Part shown: in pieces, positions 7,062-16,633 of the stretch | How positions within the stretch are numbered: the stretch's first letter is position 1 | Layout: each line of letters begins with the position of its first letter | Assembly (NCBI RefSeq): GCF_001950325.1 | Contig: NZ_BDJL01000132.1 | Location: 124,001-188,000 of the forward strand | Reading direction: 5' to 3' | DNA length: 64,000 bases | Source of the DNA: Carboxydothermus islandicus | Lineage (GTDB): Bacteria > Bacillota > Z-2901 > Carboxydothermales > Carboxydothermaceae | The notes under the pieces: model-generated | What the model was told of the DNA's origin: nothing | The model's database searches: none | Seen by the model: only the letters and a program-made list of their open reading frames with translations | Program-made: the position numbers and the translations under genes

Positions 7062-7880
7062 ATGAAACTTTTAGATGCGTACTTAAAAGTTGCGGAAAAC
7101 CTGAAAGAGCTATTGGGGGATGAAGTTTTGCTGGTGATTTCTGATAAGGAAAAGTATGTCTGGTATAAACCGGCAATTGATATCGATTTAAATATTTATC
7201 CCGGCATGCCGGTGCCCCAGGGGTCGGTTTCGCGCATGGTTTTAGACAGTAAAAAACGGGTGGAAATATATGTTCCTTTAGAAAAAAGCGCCTTTGGCAA
7301 GCCCTATCTTTGTAAAGCCATGCCCATTATCGAAGACGGGGAAATTCAGGGAGTCATTGCCCTGGTTACCAGCACCGAAAAGCGGGATTTAGTGCAGAAG
7401 GCAATTGTAAATTTAGAGAACAGTATTAAAGAAATAAATGAAGCCGCTGAGGAGCTTGCCCGCTCTGCGAGCAATTTTTCCGGCGAATTTGCAGCCCTTG
7501 CCCAAAGGGCTGGGGTGATCAGTAACGATGCCACCGAAATCCGGCAGCTGGTGGATTTAATTAATAGCATTGCCGATAAAACCCATATCCTTGGGTTAAA
7601 TGCGGCGATTGAAGCGGCCCGGGTGGGTAACCAGGGTAAAGGGTTTGCGGTGGTGGCTGAAGAAATTAGAAAGCTTGCCCAGCAATCCAAGTTTGCGGTC
7701 AAAGACATTGCCGGAAAAATTGAAAAAATTTTAGGAGAAATCCTTGCCCTGGCTCAATCTATTGAAGAATTTTCCGGGCTGAGCGAAGAGCAAACGGCAA
7801 TCTCGGAAGAACTGCACTCTACTTTAAACAATTTAGAACAAATGGCAAGGGAACTTTCAAGATTAGCCGAGAAATTTTAA
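7062..7880 (+). CDS. Soluble methyl-accepting chemotaxis-type signalling protein
   Basis: 272 residues with no membrane segment or signal peptide. Residues 1-105 form a small sensor-like domain ([13 protein letters not shown] ... [21 protein letters not shown]-like in look). After a coiled-coil linker comes the MCP signalling hairpin at about 165-206, with the tip pattern [23 protein letters not shown] then [13 protein letters not shown]. Such short cytoplasmic receptors contact CheA/CheW. No che genes are nearby, so this is an orphan receptor. The 3' end overlaps pabB by 18 bases in convergent orientation. ATG 7062 after GGGGGC. Confidence 0.88.
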   Translation: MKLLDAYLKVAENLKELLGDEVLLVISDKEKYVWYKPAIDIDLNIYPGMPVPQGSVSRMVLDSKKRVEIYVPLEKSAFGKPYLCKAMPIIEDGEIQGVIALVTSTEKRDLVQKAIVNLENSIKEINEAAEELARSASNFSGEFAALAQRAGVISNDATEIRQLVDLINSIADKTHILGLNAAIEAARVGNQGKGFAVVAEEIRKLAQQSKFAVKDIAGKIEKILGEILALAQSIEEFSGLSEEQTAISEELHSTLNNLEQMARELSRLAEKF

Positions 7881-9224
7881 AGCTTTCATCAAGGCATAAG
7901 CTTTATCCAGGGTTTCCAAATATTCTGCGGTGGGGTCTGAGTCCACCGTAATACCTCCGCCTACGCCAAAGTAGGCTTTTTTGTTTTTTACCAGAATTGT
8001 CCTAATAACGATATTTAAATCCATATCGCCGTTTACATCAATATAGCCGATGCAGCCGGTGTAAATTCCCCGCCGAAGACCTTCCAGCTCCTCAATAATT
8101 TCCATCGCCCGGATTTTCGGCGCTCCGGTAATCGAACCGCCGGGAAAAGTAGCGGCTAAAAGGTCGATAGCGTCTTTACCTTCGGCCAGCTCAGCGGTAA
8201 CGGTGGAAACCAGGTGGTAAACGGTAGCGTACTGTTCGATGACGTACAGTTCCGGTACCTTTACCGTACCCACCTTGGCTACTTTGCCCAGGTCGTTTCG
8301 CTCCAGGTCTACAATCATAGTAAGTTCTGCCCGGTCTTTTTGACTGTTATAAAGCTCATCTCTATTTGCCAGGTCTTCGGCAATGGTCTTTCCCCGGGGG
8401 CGGGTACCTTTAATCGGTCGGGTCTGGACTTTGCCTTGTCGTAGCTCTAAAAACCGCTCCGGCGAGGAACTAAGGACGGAGAACTCCGGGTAATAGAGAT
8501 AGGCCGCAAATGGAGCGGGATTAATCTTTCTTAAATACTTATAAAGCTCCCAGGGGTCGCCGGTGAACTCAGCGGTAAAGCGCTGGGAGAGGTTAACCAC
8601 AAAAATATCTCCGGCTTTAATGTACTCAATAGCCCGCCGGACGATGTCTTCGTAACCTTCCCGGGTGAAATTAGAATAAAACTCTCCCGCCGGAGGATAA
8701 AAGGGAGGTTTAACTTCTAAATCCCGGGATTTTTCGATGTATTTTACGAGCTCTTTTAATTTACCTTCCCGGTAGCTTACCGCGTAGTACCGGTCGTTTA
8801 TGTGGTCTACTGCTACAAAGGTATCGTAGTAACCAAGATAGAAGTCATAAAGATTTAAATCATCGATAGCGGTGCTGGGTAAAACTTCGAGCATCCGACC
8901 TAAATCATAGGCAAAATACCCCACAAGCCCGCCTTTAAAGGGAAACGGCAGGTTTAAAGGAGGCTTTTTAATTTCGGCTAATAAGGACTTTAAAAAAGAA
9001 AAGGGGTGGGTATATAACTTTTCTTCCCGGTTATCACGGGACTTAATTATAAGATTTCCCAGGCTTTTAACGGTAAACTCCGGATTAAAGCCCAGAAACG
9101 AGTAACGACCATAGGTACTGGGGGAAAGGGAAGAATCGAGGAAAAACCATTCTTTTTTGGGAAAAACCTCAGCTAATGCTATAAGATCAAATTTTGGAAT
9201 TTCAATTAGATGAAAATCTGCCAT
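7863..9224 (-). CDS. pabB: Aminodeoxychorismate synthase component I
   Basis: Chorismate-binding enzyme of the TrpE/PabB/MenF family, making 4-amino-4-deoxychorismate for p-aminobenzoate and folate. Motifs: [33 protein letters not shown] at 270-278, [16 protein letters not shown] and [15 protein letters not shown]. The lysine in PIKGT (K272) is the PabB hallmark, where TrpE has alanine. PabB is therefore preferred over anthranilate synthase. No pabA or pabC lies beside it. Start is either ATG 9224 or GTG 9233; the SD is weak for both. Confidence 0.88.
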   Translation of the reverse strand: MADFHLIEIPKFDLIALAEVFPKKEWFFLDSSLSPSTYGRYSFLGFNPEFTVKSLGNLIIKSRDNREEKLYTHPFSFLKSLLAEIKKPPLNLPFPFKGGLVGYFAYDLGRMLEVLPSTAIDDLNLYDFYLGYYDTFVAVDHINDRYYAVSYREGKLKELVKYIEKSRDLEVKPPFYPPAGEFYSNFTREGYEDIVRRAIEYIKAGDIFVVNLSQRFTAEFTGDPWELYKYLRKINPAPFAAYLYYPEFSVLSSSPERFLELRQGKVQTRPIKGTRPRGKTIAEDLANRDELYNSQKDRAELTMIVDLERNDLGKVAKVGTVKVPELYVIEQYATVYHLVSTVTAELAEGKDAIDLLAATFPGGSITGAPKIRAMEIIEELEGLRRGIYTGCIGYIDVNGDMDLNIVIRTILVKNKKAYFGVGGGITVDSDPTAEYLETLDKAYALMKALKFLG

Positions 9225-9433
9225 ATTATTCACCGCTTTCCAAAAGATTGGCGGAATTTAAGGGATAACCATAATTATTTAGCCCTTTTTCCAAGAATTT
9301 GTCAAGCGAAAATACGGATAACAGAAATAATTTTAAGAGGAATTTAACGGGAAAAGCAGAAATAGATTAAATAACAAAAAATGGAAATAAAGATAAATAA
9401 TGAAATTTAACTTTTTATATTAGGGGGAATAGG

Positions 9434-9814
9434 ATGATCTGGATAGTGGTGAATAATTACCTTCATGATTTGGCTACCGGGCTTTTAATAATGGCGGTTT
9501 TTACCCTTTATCTCGCCCGCAGGCTCTGGTGTGACTGCATCTTAACCTTCACTCAATACCGGATATTTTTCCGCTATTTAAGCCGGGTTTTTTTTATAGC
9601 GGCTATGGTTGTAATCCTGGCAGGGATCCCAAGGGCCCTTTATTTTCGAGACGTTGAACTTATTCCGATGATTAAGAAGGACATGGTCTTATTGTTATGG
9701 GTCAAACATAGCTTACTTCTTTTAGCGGTAATCGGTAGTATCGTCATGTGGTATCGGCTAAGTAGGGATTTCTACGTTGCAGTGGAAAATCGGTGGTTGA
9801 ATATAAAGATGTAG
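9434..9814 (+). CDS. Small integral membrane protein, unknown
   Basis: 126 residues from ATG 9434 behind AGGGGG. About three hydrophobic helices are visible (about 9-27, 49-66, 87-106), with a charged stretch YFRDVELIPMIKKD between the second and third. The pattern loosely recalls small cytochrome b/CopD-like membrane proteins, but no conserved histidine set is clear, so no function is assigned. It stands alone: the 200 bases upstream hold no gene and no clear promoter, and a terminator follows. Confidence 0.7.
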   Translation: MIWIVVNNYLHDLATGLLIMAVFTLYLARRLWCDCILTFTQYRIFFRYLSRVFFIAAMVVILAGIPRALYFRDVELIPMIKKDMVLLLWVKHSLLLLAVIGSIVMWYRLSRDFYVAVENRWLNIKM

Positions 9815-9872
9815 GGTTTGAAAGGAAATGAAATTTAAACTAATGCGGATGAAAATAATAAAAATATGTCGA

Positions 9873-9904
9873 AAAATCCTGCTTTTCTAAAAGCAGGATT
9901 TTTT
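9873..9904 (+). terminator. Intrinsic terminator
   Basis: AAAATCCTGCTTTT pairs with AAAAGCAGGATTTT across a two-base CT spacer and ends in a T run. It closes the small membrane protein gene and marks the left border of the polysaccharide region. Confidence 0.85.
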
Positions 9905-9977
9905 GTATATATTGTCGAATTAATCACAAAGAACTTGAAATTTCCATATAATCCCTACATCATGGTAGGAGGTACTT

Positions 9978-10163
9978 ATGGCTAAAGAAGGACAAGGAAT
10001 TATAGCAAAAGGTGAAAAAGTTATAATGCTCTTTATCTTACTTGGTTCATTAATTTTCCGGCTATATCAAATAAATGAAACTTTTATAGGGCTCCATGAC
10101 TGGTCGTCGGCGGATCTTGCCCGCTGTGCAAAGTCGTTTTTTACCTTTGGTTTTTTTAACTAA
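9978..10163 (+). pseudogene. N-terminal stub of a GT39-like membrane glycosyltransferase
   Basis: 61 codons with a good SD (AGGAGG) before ATG 9978. It contains one membrane helix (KVIMLFILLGSLIFRLYQINE) then FIGLHDWSSADLARCAKSFF, which resembles the first periplasmic loop of GT39/ArnT-type mannosyltransferases (a luminal D-W-x-S-x-D-xAR pattern). The frame ends where similarity shifts abruptly to an SMR-type protein in another frame. The remaining several hundred codons expected of a GT39 enzyme are missing. Reading: a deletion fused the head of one gene to the body of another near 10140-10160. Confidence 0.6.
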
Positions 10164-10524
10164 GTATATCTTGTTGCTGTTGGCAATTACTTTTATTAAT
10201 GTTCTTGGGCAATTTTTCATTAAAAAAGGGGTAAGTGGTCAAGAACTATCTTTGACTTCTTTAACTGGGATAAAGTATTTCTTAACTCTATTTTTACAGC
10301 CATATGTAATTTTTGGTTTTCTTTTCTATGCAGTTAGCTCGATATTGTGGATGTTTGTCCTTTCAAAGGTTGATTTGAGTTTAGCTTATCCTATTCTGTC
10401 TTTTGGGTATGTACTGGTTTTGGCAATATCCAAATATTTCCTTCACGAGGCTGTTTCCCTTCAGAGGTGGGTTGGGGCTCTCTTAATTTGCGGGGGAATA
10501 GTTTTGCTTGCTGGGAAGGGGTAG
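10096..10524 (+). CDS. SMR/EamA-type small transporter, likely missing its native start
   Basis: The open frame runs from ATG 10096, but similarity to EmrE/ArnE-like proteins starts only about 10159 (TKYILLLLAITFINVLGQFFIKKG). It continues through four helices to GALLICGGIVLLAGKG. The first 21 codons lie out of frame over the GT39 stub and look like read-in sequence. No SD precedes the plausible native start; TTG 10171 is the nearest candidate. Members of this group flip undecaprenyl-linked sugars or expel cations. In a polysaccharide region beside a GT39 stub, a lipid-linked sugar flippase is the likelier original role. Expression is doubtful. Confidence 0.55.
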   Translation: MTGRRRILPAVQSRFLPLVFLTKYILLLLAITFINVLGQFFIKKGVSGQELSLTSLTGIKYFLTLFLQPYVIFGFLFYAVSSILWMFVLSKVDLSLAYPILSFGYVLVLAISKYFLHEAVSLQRWVGALLICGGIVLLAGKG

Positions 10525-10565
10525 TGGGATTAGCTGTTTAATAAATCATTAAAAGGTGGGGAGAA

Positions 10566-11033
10566 ATGAATAAATTAAATATTTTTATAAAGATGTACCA
10601 ATTCATGCAGCAAAAGGGGTTCACGGAACTATTTTAGAGGTTTTGTAAAAAGTATTTATATTATGGAAGTGAAATTTTAGAATTAGGTGCGGGAGCAGGT
10701 GCGTTAACTCAAAGGCTAATAGATAATTGTTTTTAAAGTTATGCCTTACGATATTGTACTGGATTAAATTTTACGACTGGCAAATATGTTTGAATCTGGG
10801 ATGTGGATGATATATATGATAAAGAATATTTAAAATGTATGCATGAATTTATTATAAAAGATTGTCCTGATGTAATTATTGGCAAAACTGCCCGTTGTAA
10901 TGAAAATGGTATATTATTGAAAAATTTTGCATGCAATTTAATTTTGAATTTAAATAAAGAGTTATATCTGCAAGTATTTAAAAGTTATAAAAAAGTAAAG
11001 AACTTAATTAAGTCTCAAGAAAAAGGAGCATAA
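10566..11033 (+). pseudogene. Degraded methyltransferase-like gene
   Basis: ATG 10566 follows GGTGGGGAG but the frame breaks repeatedly. Pieces are readable in different frames: KDVPIHAAKGVHGTILEVL, then GSEILELGAGAGALTQRLIDN (the SAM-binding motif I of class I methyltransferases), then KVMPYDIVLD. An open stretch (10803-11033, beginning DDIYDKEYLKCMHEF) continues to the end, but its family is not recognised. At least three frame changes are needed. Very AT-rich. The original product was probably a SAM-dependent methyltransferase of the surface-polysaccharide cluster. Confidence 0.6.
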
Positions 11034-11036
11034 ATT

Positions 11037-12196
11037 ATGCTAAATATTATATACTTTTCCTCTGTGCCATGGTATTACCTTAAACAAAGATCTCATGAAT
11101 TAACAGAGGCATTTTCAAAATTAGGGAATGTCAATAATGTTTTTTACTTTAGTTATTTTGAGTATTTTGGTTCATCGCAATTCAGTTTTAATAGATTAAA
11201 AAGATTTTTTTTAAATGATTATATAAACGTGAAAAAAAATTTTATAGTTGTAAATCCAAAAATCTTATTTCCCGAGAAAGTATTTAAGAACTTTTTTAAA
11301 AGATTGAATTTGCAAAGAAGGCAAAGGGAGATTATTAAGGTATTAAGAAGATATACAAGTTTAAAAAATTATAAAAATCTTGTTATTGTCTCGCATCCAT
11401 TGATACTGGAATACATTCATGAGGACTTAATTAAAAAAAAAATTTATATATAATTTATGACTGTGTAGATGACATGGAACACTTTTTTTCTGAAGAAGAA
11501 AAAGAAAAAGTTAAAAAATATGAAAAGCACTTAATTTATATTTCTAATGAAGTGTGGTTTGTTGGTGAAAAGTTAAAGGATATTTATCTAAGTAAGTATA
11601 GCGAGGTTCTTATTAGTAAGAAGGTTAAAATAGTTCCAAATGGTATAAATTCTCAAATATTTGCTAATGTTAGAAGTCAAGTTAAGTTTAAAACAAAAGG
11701 AAAAATAAACATTGGTTTTGTTGGAGCACTCGCAGGGTGGGTCGATATTGATTTAATGAAAAAAATATTAGGTATAGAAAATTGCGTTCTAAATATTGCA
11801 GGACCTGACTTTGTTGGTGTTTTGCGAGAACTAAGAAAATATAAAAATTTAAAGTATTATGGAACAATTGATAAAAAAGATGTTCCAAATTTTATAAATG
11901 ACCAAGATATTTGTTTGTTACCTTTTAGATTAGATAACCCCCTAAGCATAGCCTCTGAACCATTAAAGCTAATAGAGTATTTTTATTTACAAAAACCAGT
12001 TATAAGTACTAGCATTCCAGCAATTAATAAAGTAAGACATTTAGTTTATGTTTTAGAAAGTCCTAATAATGATGATATAGAAAGTATTATTAAAAAAGCG
12101 TATTATGAAGATGAAAAATTTAAGGTTTTACGCTATAATTTTGCAAAAGAATATATATGGGAAAAAATTGCGTTAAAAGCATTGATTGATGTTTGA
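11037..12196 (+). pseudogene. GT4-like glycosyltransferase, frameshifted at an A10 tract
   Basis: Two frames form one protein: 11037-11453 gives the acceptor half (IIYFSSVPWYYLKQRSHELTEAF ... IVSHPLILEYI) and the frame from about 11425 to 12196 gives IIYDCVDDMEHF, KIVPNGINSQIF, IGFVGALAGWVD and the sugar-binding end. The join lies at ten adenines at 11423-11432. One extra A would read through as KKKNLYIIYDCVDD. It could be a real frameshift, a sequencing error, or be rescued by transcriptional slippage on the A run. The whole gene is AT-rich, like its neighbours. Sugar and acceptor unknown. Confidence 0.7.
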
Positions 12197-12275
12197 TTAA
12201 GGTAGGTAATGAAATAAAAATTGCTTTAGCGAAAAAATATAGTTTTAAATAAACTAACGTTATAGAGGGAAAAAT

Positions 12276-13412
12276 ATGAAAAAAATTTTATTTATATTAT
12301 CTAACTTAAATCTTGGTGGGGCAGAGCGTGTCACACTTAATTTAATTAGAAATTTAGATAAAAGTAAATATGAAATAACTTTGTTTATTATTGAAAATAA
12401 GGGACAATTATGGGATGAAATACCTGAGAATGTTAAATTAGTTGTTGGTTCAAATAAATTTAAACGCATAAGGTATTCTATTTTTAAAATATTTAAAAAA
12501 TTATATATGGAAGCAAAAAATTGCGACATAATTATTGGAGCATCGGAATTTATACCGACATATTTTGCTTATTTTATCTCAAAATTAACTAAAAAACCTA
12601 TGATTGGATGGATTCATACTTTAATAGATGAACAGACAAAACTTATGGGAAGAAAAGAATTACTTTTTTCTAAGATTATATATAGAAGAATAAAAAATAT
12701 TGTTGTACCTTCTAATTTTGCAAAAGAATCGTTTATAAAATGGTTAAAGCTTTCTGATAAGTATAACAAACAAAATATTAAGGTTATATATAATATTTTT
12801 GACACTCAAATATATAAAAAAAACATTAATCTAGATAGATATAAAAAAATATTTGAAAGGCCTTTATTAATTTCAATTGGGAGACTAGAATATTCAAAGG
12901 GATTTGATATACTTATAAAAGCTTTTTCGATTTTAGTAAAAAAAAATTATGAATATAATTTAGTAATTTTAGGTGAAGGTTCAGAACGTGAAAAACTTGA
13001 AAAATTAGCAATTGAAAATAATTTGTTAAATAATTATATTTTTCTTCCTGGCTTCATAAATAATCCACTACCGTTTTTAAAAAAAAGTGAAATATTTATT
13101 TTGCCGTCCAGATATGAAGGGTTAGGAATGGTTATACTTGAAGCGTTTTATACAGGAACTCCTGTAATAGCTGCGAATAATCAATCAGGAGTAAATGAAT
13201 TATTAAAAGATAATGAAAACGGCCTCTTATTTCAAAATGAGGATGTCAATGACTTAGTTGATAAAATTACTTTGCTGATTATGAATAAGGACCTAAGAGA
13301 TAATTATAAAAATAGAGGCAAAGAAGTTTTAAATAATTTTATGTATTCCAAAATTGTAAGACATTGGGAAGAATTATTTGATAGATTAATGGTAACTAAG
13401 AAAAGGAAGTAG
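12276..13412 (+). CDS. GT4 family glycosyltransferase
   Basis: 378 residues. Family GT4 signatures: LSNLNLGGAERVTLNLIRNL at the N-terminus, then GWIHTLID, VIYNIFDTQIY, SIGRLEYSKGFDILIKAF, LGEGSEREKLE and SRYEGLGMVILEAFYTGTPVIA with the E-x7-E pair. Codon use is very AT-rich, unlike the flanking housekeeping genes, which suggests transfer. The next gene starts seven bases downstream. It probably adds one sugar to a surface polysaccharide repeat unit on the cytoplasmic side of the membrane; the sugar is not predictable. Confidence 0.87.
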   Translation: MKKILFILSNLNLGGAERVTLNLIRNLDKSKYEITLFIIENKGQLWDEIPENVKLVVGSNKFKRIRYSIFKIFKKLYMEAKNCDIIIGASEFIPTYFAYFISKLTKKPMIGWIHTLIDEQTKLMGRKELLFSKIIYRRIKNIVVPSNFAKESFIKWLKLSDKYNKQNIKVIYNIFDTQIYKKNINLDRYKKIFERPLLISIGRLEYSKGFDILIKAFSILVKKNYEYNLVILGEGSEREKLEKLAIENNLLNNYIFLPGFINNPLPFLKKSEIFILPSRYEGLGMVILEAFYTGTPVIAANNQSGVNELLKDNENGLLFQNEDVNDLVDKITLLIMNKDLRDNYKNRGKEVLNNFMYSKIVRHWEELFDRLMVTKKRK

Positions 13413-13419
13413 AGATAAA

Positions 13420-14535
13420 ATGAAGATAACATTAGCTATAAGCTACTTTGGATCTGGGGGAATGGAAAAAGTCATTGAAAGGCTTGCTAAAATGTTTGTA
13501 AAAATAGACTTAGAAGTAGATATTTATATTTTTGGAATAAAAAAAAGTGAAATTAAACGTGTAAAAAAAATATTTTTATTAAATGGTAATAAAGTTAAGA
13601 TTCATATTTTAAATAATTATAGGCTACCTGAAAAAAAAGCATTTTGGTTGTTCGAAAGAATAATAGGATTTATAGAAAGTTTAAATAATACTAAAAAATA
13701 TGTTTTTGAAAGTAGGCCAGATTTTATTATTGCTATGGATCCATGGGCTTTAAATGTTTTTATAGTATTTAGATATTTTTTAAAAAAAATAAAAGTGTGG
13801 AGTTGGCTGCATTTTACTCTGGATGTTTACAAAAACTCAAAATTTTGGATGACTAACAAATACTTTTTAAAAAAAGCTAACGGTATTTTTGCTATTTGTG
13901 AGGCCATAAAAGAACAATTATCTTTAGAGATTCCTGAACAGAAAAATATAGTTGTTACATATAACCCAATTGGTGAACTTGAAGAGAGGTATATTAAACG
14001 TTCAAAAGAACCAATATTTGTATATATTGGCAGGTTTGAAAATCATCAAAAAAGGCTTGACTACATGATTGAAACTTTTTCAAAAATAAAAGATCTTCCC
14101 TGGCAGCTATTAATGATTGGAGATGGACCAGATTTTAATAATATTAAAAGGCTTGTAAACGAATTGAAATTAAATAACAAAATAAAATTATTAGGTTTTA
14201 AAGAGAATCCCTGGGAATACGTTAGTGAGGCTTCTGCATTTATATTAACTTCACGTTATGAAGGTTTACCATTAGTACTTATTGAAAGTTTATGGTACGG
14301 TTTACCAGTGATTTCTACCAATTGTCCTACAGGACCAAATGAAATAGTTATTGACGGAGTAAATGGCTGTTTAGTACCAGTAAATGATAAAGAAAAATTA
14401 ATTGAGATTTTAACTAAAGTAATAAAAAGAGAAATTGCTTTTAAAGAGCCTGAAGAAATTCGAAAAACCGCATTAAAGTTTACGGACGAAGAAGTAATGA
14501 AACGTATATTAAAGGCGTTTAAGGTGAGCGAATGA
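13420..14535 (+). CDS. GT4 family glycosyltransferase
   Basis: 371 residues. The start AISYFGSGGMEKVIERLAKMF, then WSWLHFTLDVYKN, VYIGRFENHQKRLDYMIETF, MIGDGPDFNNIKRL and TSRYEGLPLVLIESLWYGLPVIS place it in GT4. It overlaps the following glycosyltransferase by four bases (ATGA), so the two are translationally coupled. AT-rich like 12276-13412. Function in assembling the same polysaccharide is inferred from position. Confidence 0.87.
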   Translation: MKITLAISYFGSGGMEKVIERLAKMFVKIDLEVDIYIFGIKKSEIKRVKKIFLLNGNKVKIHILNNYRLPEKKAFWLFERIIGFIESLNNTKKYVFESRPDFIIAMDPWALNVFIVFRYFLKKIKVWSWLHFTLDVYKNSKFWMTNKYFLKKANGIFAICEAIKEQLSLEIPEQKNIVVTYNPIGELEERYIKRSKEPIFVYIGRFENHQKRLDYMIETFSKIKDLPWQLLMIGDGPDFNNIKRLVNELKLNNKIKLLGFKENPWEYVSEASAFILTSRYEGLPLVLIESLWYGLPVISTNCPTGPNEIVIDGVNGCLVPVNDKEKLIEILTKVIKREIAFKEPEEIRKTALKFTDEEVMKRILKAFKVSE

Positions 14536-15614
14536 AAAAAATTGGGATTTTTTATGCTGGCTTTAATAAAAAGGGTGGAGGAGTTGTAACCCACTTACAA
14601 AATCTCGAAAAAGGATTATCTCAAGCCGGATATAAGGTTGATGTTTGGAGCTTGGATAAATCTCTTTTACTGGGATATTTTGTAGCGGGTATTGAAAAGA
14701 TTTTTGATAGGATTTTGCCGCCTAGCGGCAAGCTTTTGCGTTATTTTGCAACAAAAATCTTATTTTATTTTCAATTAAAAAAGCATTATTTAAAATATGA
14801 TTACCAGATATTTGAAGATATTTTTTCATTTCCTCAAACCCCAATGCCCAAAAAGCTCTACTTTTTTCACGGTTACAGGGCAGACTTTTTAGATGATCTA
14901 AAGTTTAGGATTAAATTTTTTGAGAAAATGTTATTAAACTATGAAATAAACTGTCTTAAAAAAGTAAAGAACCAAACGGCTTTTGTGTCGCGTGAACATA
15001 AAGATTTAATAGCAAAAACTTTTAATTTAAATTTGGATTCAGCGCAAGTTATCGAAAATTCAGCTGACTTATCTTTAATAGAAAGTGTTTTAAAAAATAA
15101 TTACCAAAAAGAAAACACTATTATAAGTGTGGGGCTGCTAATAAAACGGAAAAACCCTGAGTTTATTTTAGAATTAGCAAAAAAAATTAAAAAAGATGAT
15201 ATTGGTTTTAAATTTAAAATAATAGGTGATGGGCCTGAGTTTGCAAAAATAAAAAATAAAATTGAAGAACATCAACTTAAAGATATTGTAATATTAAAAG
15301 GAAAGCTTGGATATAAGGAGACATTAGAAGAACTTGCAAAATCGAAAATTTTTATCTTACCATCATTTAAAGAGTCTTTTTCCTTTGTCTTACTGGAAGC
15401 GAAACTATTAGGAAATTACACTATTGCAACTGAAGGTTTAGCGGTACCGGATATATTTGTTGATAAATTTTTACCTCTTGATGTTAATTTTTGGATAGAA
15501 GAAATAAAAAATCCTTCAAGCAAAAAGGAAATAAATATAGAAGAAATGAAAAGACGCTTTTCTTTAGAGAGGCAAATCAATCAAATAATTAATTACTTCG
15601 AAAAAAATACTTAA
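14532..15614 (+). CDS. GT4 family glycosyltransferase
   Basis: 360 residues. The N-terminus IFYAGFNKKGGGVVTHLQNLEKGL and a C-terminal half with ISVGLLIKRKNPEFILELAKK, IIGDGPEFAKIKNKI and LPSFKESFSFVLLEAKLLG indicate GT4. The acidic motif is ESFSFVLLE. The third glycosyltransferase in a row, overlapping its predecessor by four bases and converging with the GT2 gene with a four-base overlap. The right-hand limit of the most AT-rich segment falls about here. Confidence 0.85.
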   Translation: MKKIGIFYAGFNKKGGGVVTHLQNLEKGLSQAGYKVDVWSLDKSLLLGYFVAGIEKIFDRILPPSGKLLRYFATKILFYFQLKKHYLKYDYQIFEDIFSFPQTPMPKKLYFFHGYRADFLDDLKFRIKFFEKMLLNYEINCLKKVKNQTAFVSREHKDLIAKTFNLNLDSAQVIENSADLSLIESVLKNNYQKENTIISVGLLIKRKNPEFILELAKKIKKDDIGFKFKIIGDGPEFAKIKNKIEEHQLKDIVILKGKLGYKETLEELAKSKIFILPSFKESFSFVLLEAKLLGNYTIATEGLAVPDIFVDKFLPLDVNFWIEEIKNPSSKKEINIEEMKRRFSLERQINQIINYFEKNT

Positions 15615-16549
15615 CTGAGTCCTTTAAAAAAACCTTTAATACTTCCTGAAGACTTTGTTAAGAGACTCGTAAATAAAGCCAAAAGAAAATTACCTATTAT
15701 TGATAAGGAGTAAAATAAAAAGTCAAAGCTATTTTTCTCTTTAACCTTATAAATTTGTCGTAAATTATACACCTTAGCCGCCATAAGCATTTCCAAATCC
15801 GGGCGGGCGGAGGGAGCTTTGTGGTGTATTCCCCAGGCGTTCATTACCCGGTAAAATTTGTATCCTTCTTTGGCTAATTGTATGCTTACGTAGACGTCTT
15901 CTCCAAGGGCGTAACCGCTAAAACGCTGCAAATCTTCGTTAAAGTAATAATTTGGTTTTTCAAGTAGTGGTTTTACCGGAAGAAACATACAGCCTCCTGA
16001 GAGCCAGCCAATTTCTTTTAATTCATCTTTAATAATCAATTCATATTCATTTAACCAGGTATTACTCCCTGAGGGCAATACCTTTTTTTCAGTGCTTTCA
16101 TGGGGTAAAAAGAATATTTTTTTAAAGAAATTAAAAAACTTTGAGCTGCCGAGCTTTTGAATTTCAGAACCATAAGAAATAGTTTTAAAATTTAATTCCA
16201 GGCATGTTTTGGGTGGAAGGGTTTGTATTTTTTCCAATAAAATTTCAAAAGCATTATCATTTAGCTCAAAATCATCATCTAAAAACAAGGCATAGTCGAT
16301 ATCTTTTAAGTACTTAAAAGCCAAAAGTCTCTGGGTAACCGAACCAAGTTTAGTGGTATGTTCGTAAATTAGGTTTTTAATCAGGGCTTGAAATTTTTCG
16401 CAAACCTTTTTGGTTTCATCATTTTTGCTGCCGTCTATAATAATAACTTTGTCCGGTTTTACGGTTTGTTTTAAATAGCTATTAAACAGCCGTTCAATGT
16501 CTTTAGGCCTATTTAATGTCGGTACAACCCAGGCGGTTTTAAAATTCAT
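15611..16549 (-). CDS. GT2 family glycosyltransferase
   Basis: About 312 residues. The GT-A fold is shown by TAWVVPTLNRPKDIERLFNSYLKQ, IIIDGSKNDETKKV, ALFLDDDFELN (the D-x-D metal site) and GGCMFLPVKPLLE. A C-terminal hydrophobic stretch (LFYSLSIIGNFLLALFTSLLT) could be a membrane anchor. ATG 16549 is preferred over 16582 because GGAGG sits about seven bases upstream. It is the only minus-strand gene of the polysaccharide region, which suggests a separate arrival or an inversion. Confidence 0.87.
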   Translation of the reverse strand: MNFKTAWVVPTLNRPKDIERLFNSYLKQTVKPDKVIIIDGSKNDETKKVCEKFQALIKNLIYEHTTKLGSVTQRLLAFKYLKDIDYALFLDDDFELNDNAFEILLEKIQTLPPKTCLELNFKTISYGSEIQKLGSSKFFNFFKKIFFLPHESTEKKVLPSGSNTWLNEYELIIKDELKEIGWLSGGCMFLPVKPLLEKPNYYFNEDLQRFSGYALGEDVYVSIQLAKEGYKFYRVMNAWGIHHKAPSARPDLEMLMAAKVYNLRQIYKVKEKNSFDFLFYSLSIIGNFLLALFTSLLTKSSGSIKGFFKGLS

Positions 16550-16633
16550 TTTAATCCTCCGTGTAGTGAAAAAATGTACCAAATTTAGTATAATGTTTGT
16601 AGTTTAAAACTGTAAAGAGAAAGGGGATTAACT

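Noticed and set aside
7863-9233. Anthranilate synthase component I (trpE)
   Set aside because: The PIKGT motif with lysine is the PabB type; TrpE has PIAGT, and no trp genes are adjacent.
13420-15614. Treating the row of GT4 genes as recent tandem duplicates
   Set aside because: They share only family motifs; N-termini and linkers differ too much by eye for recent duplication.
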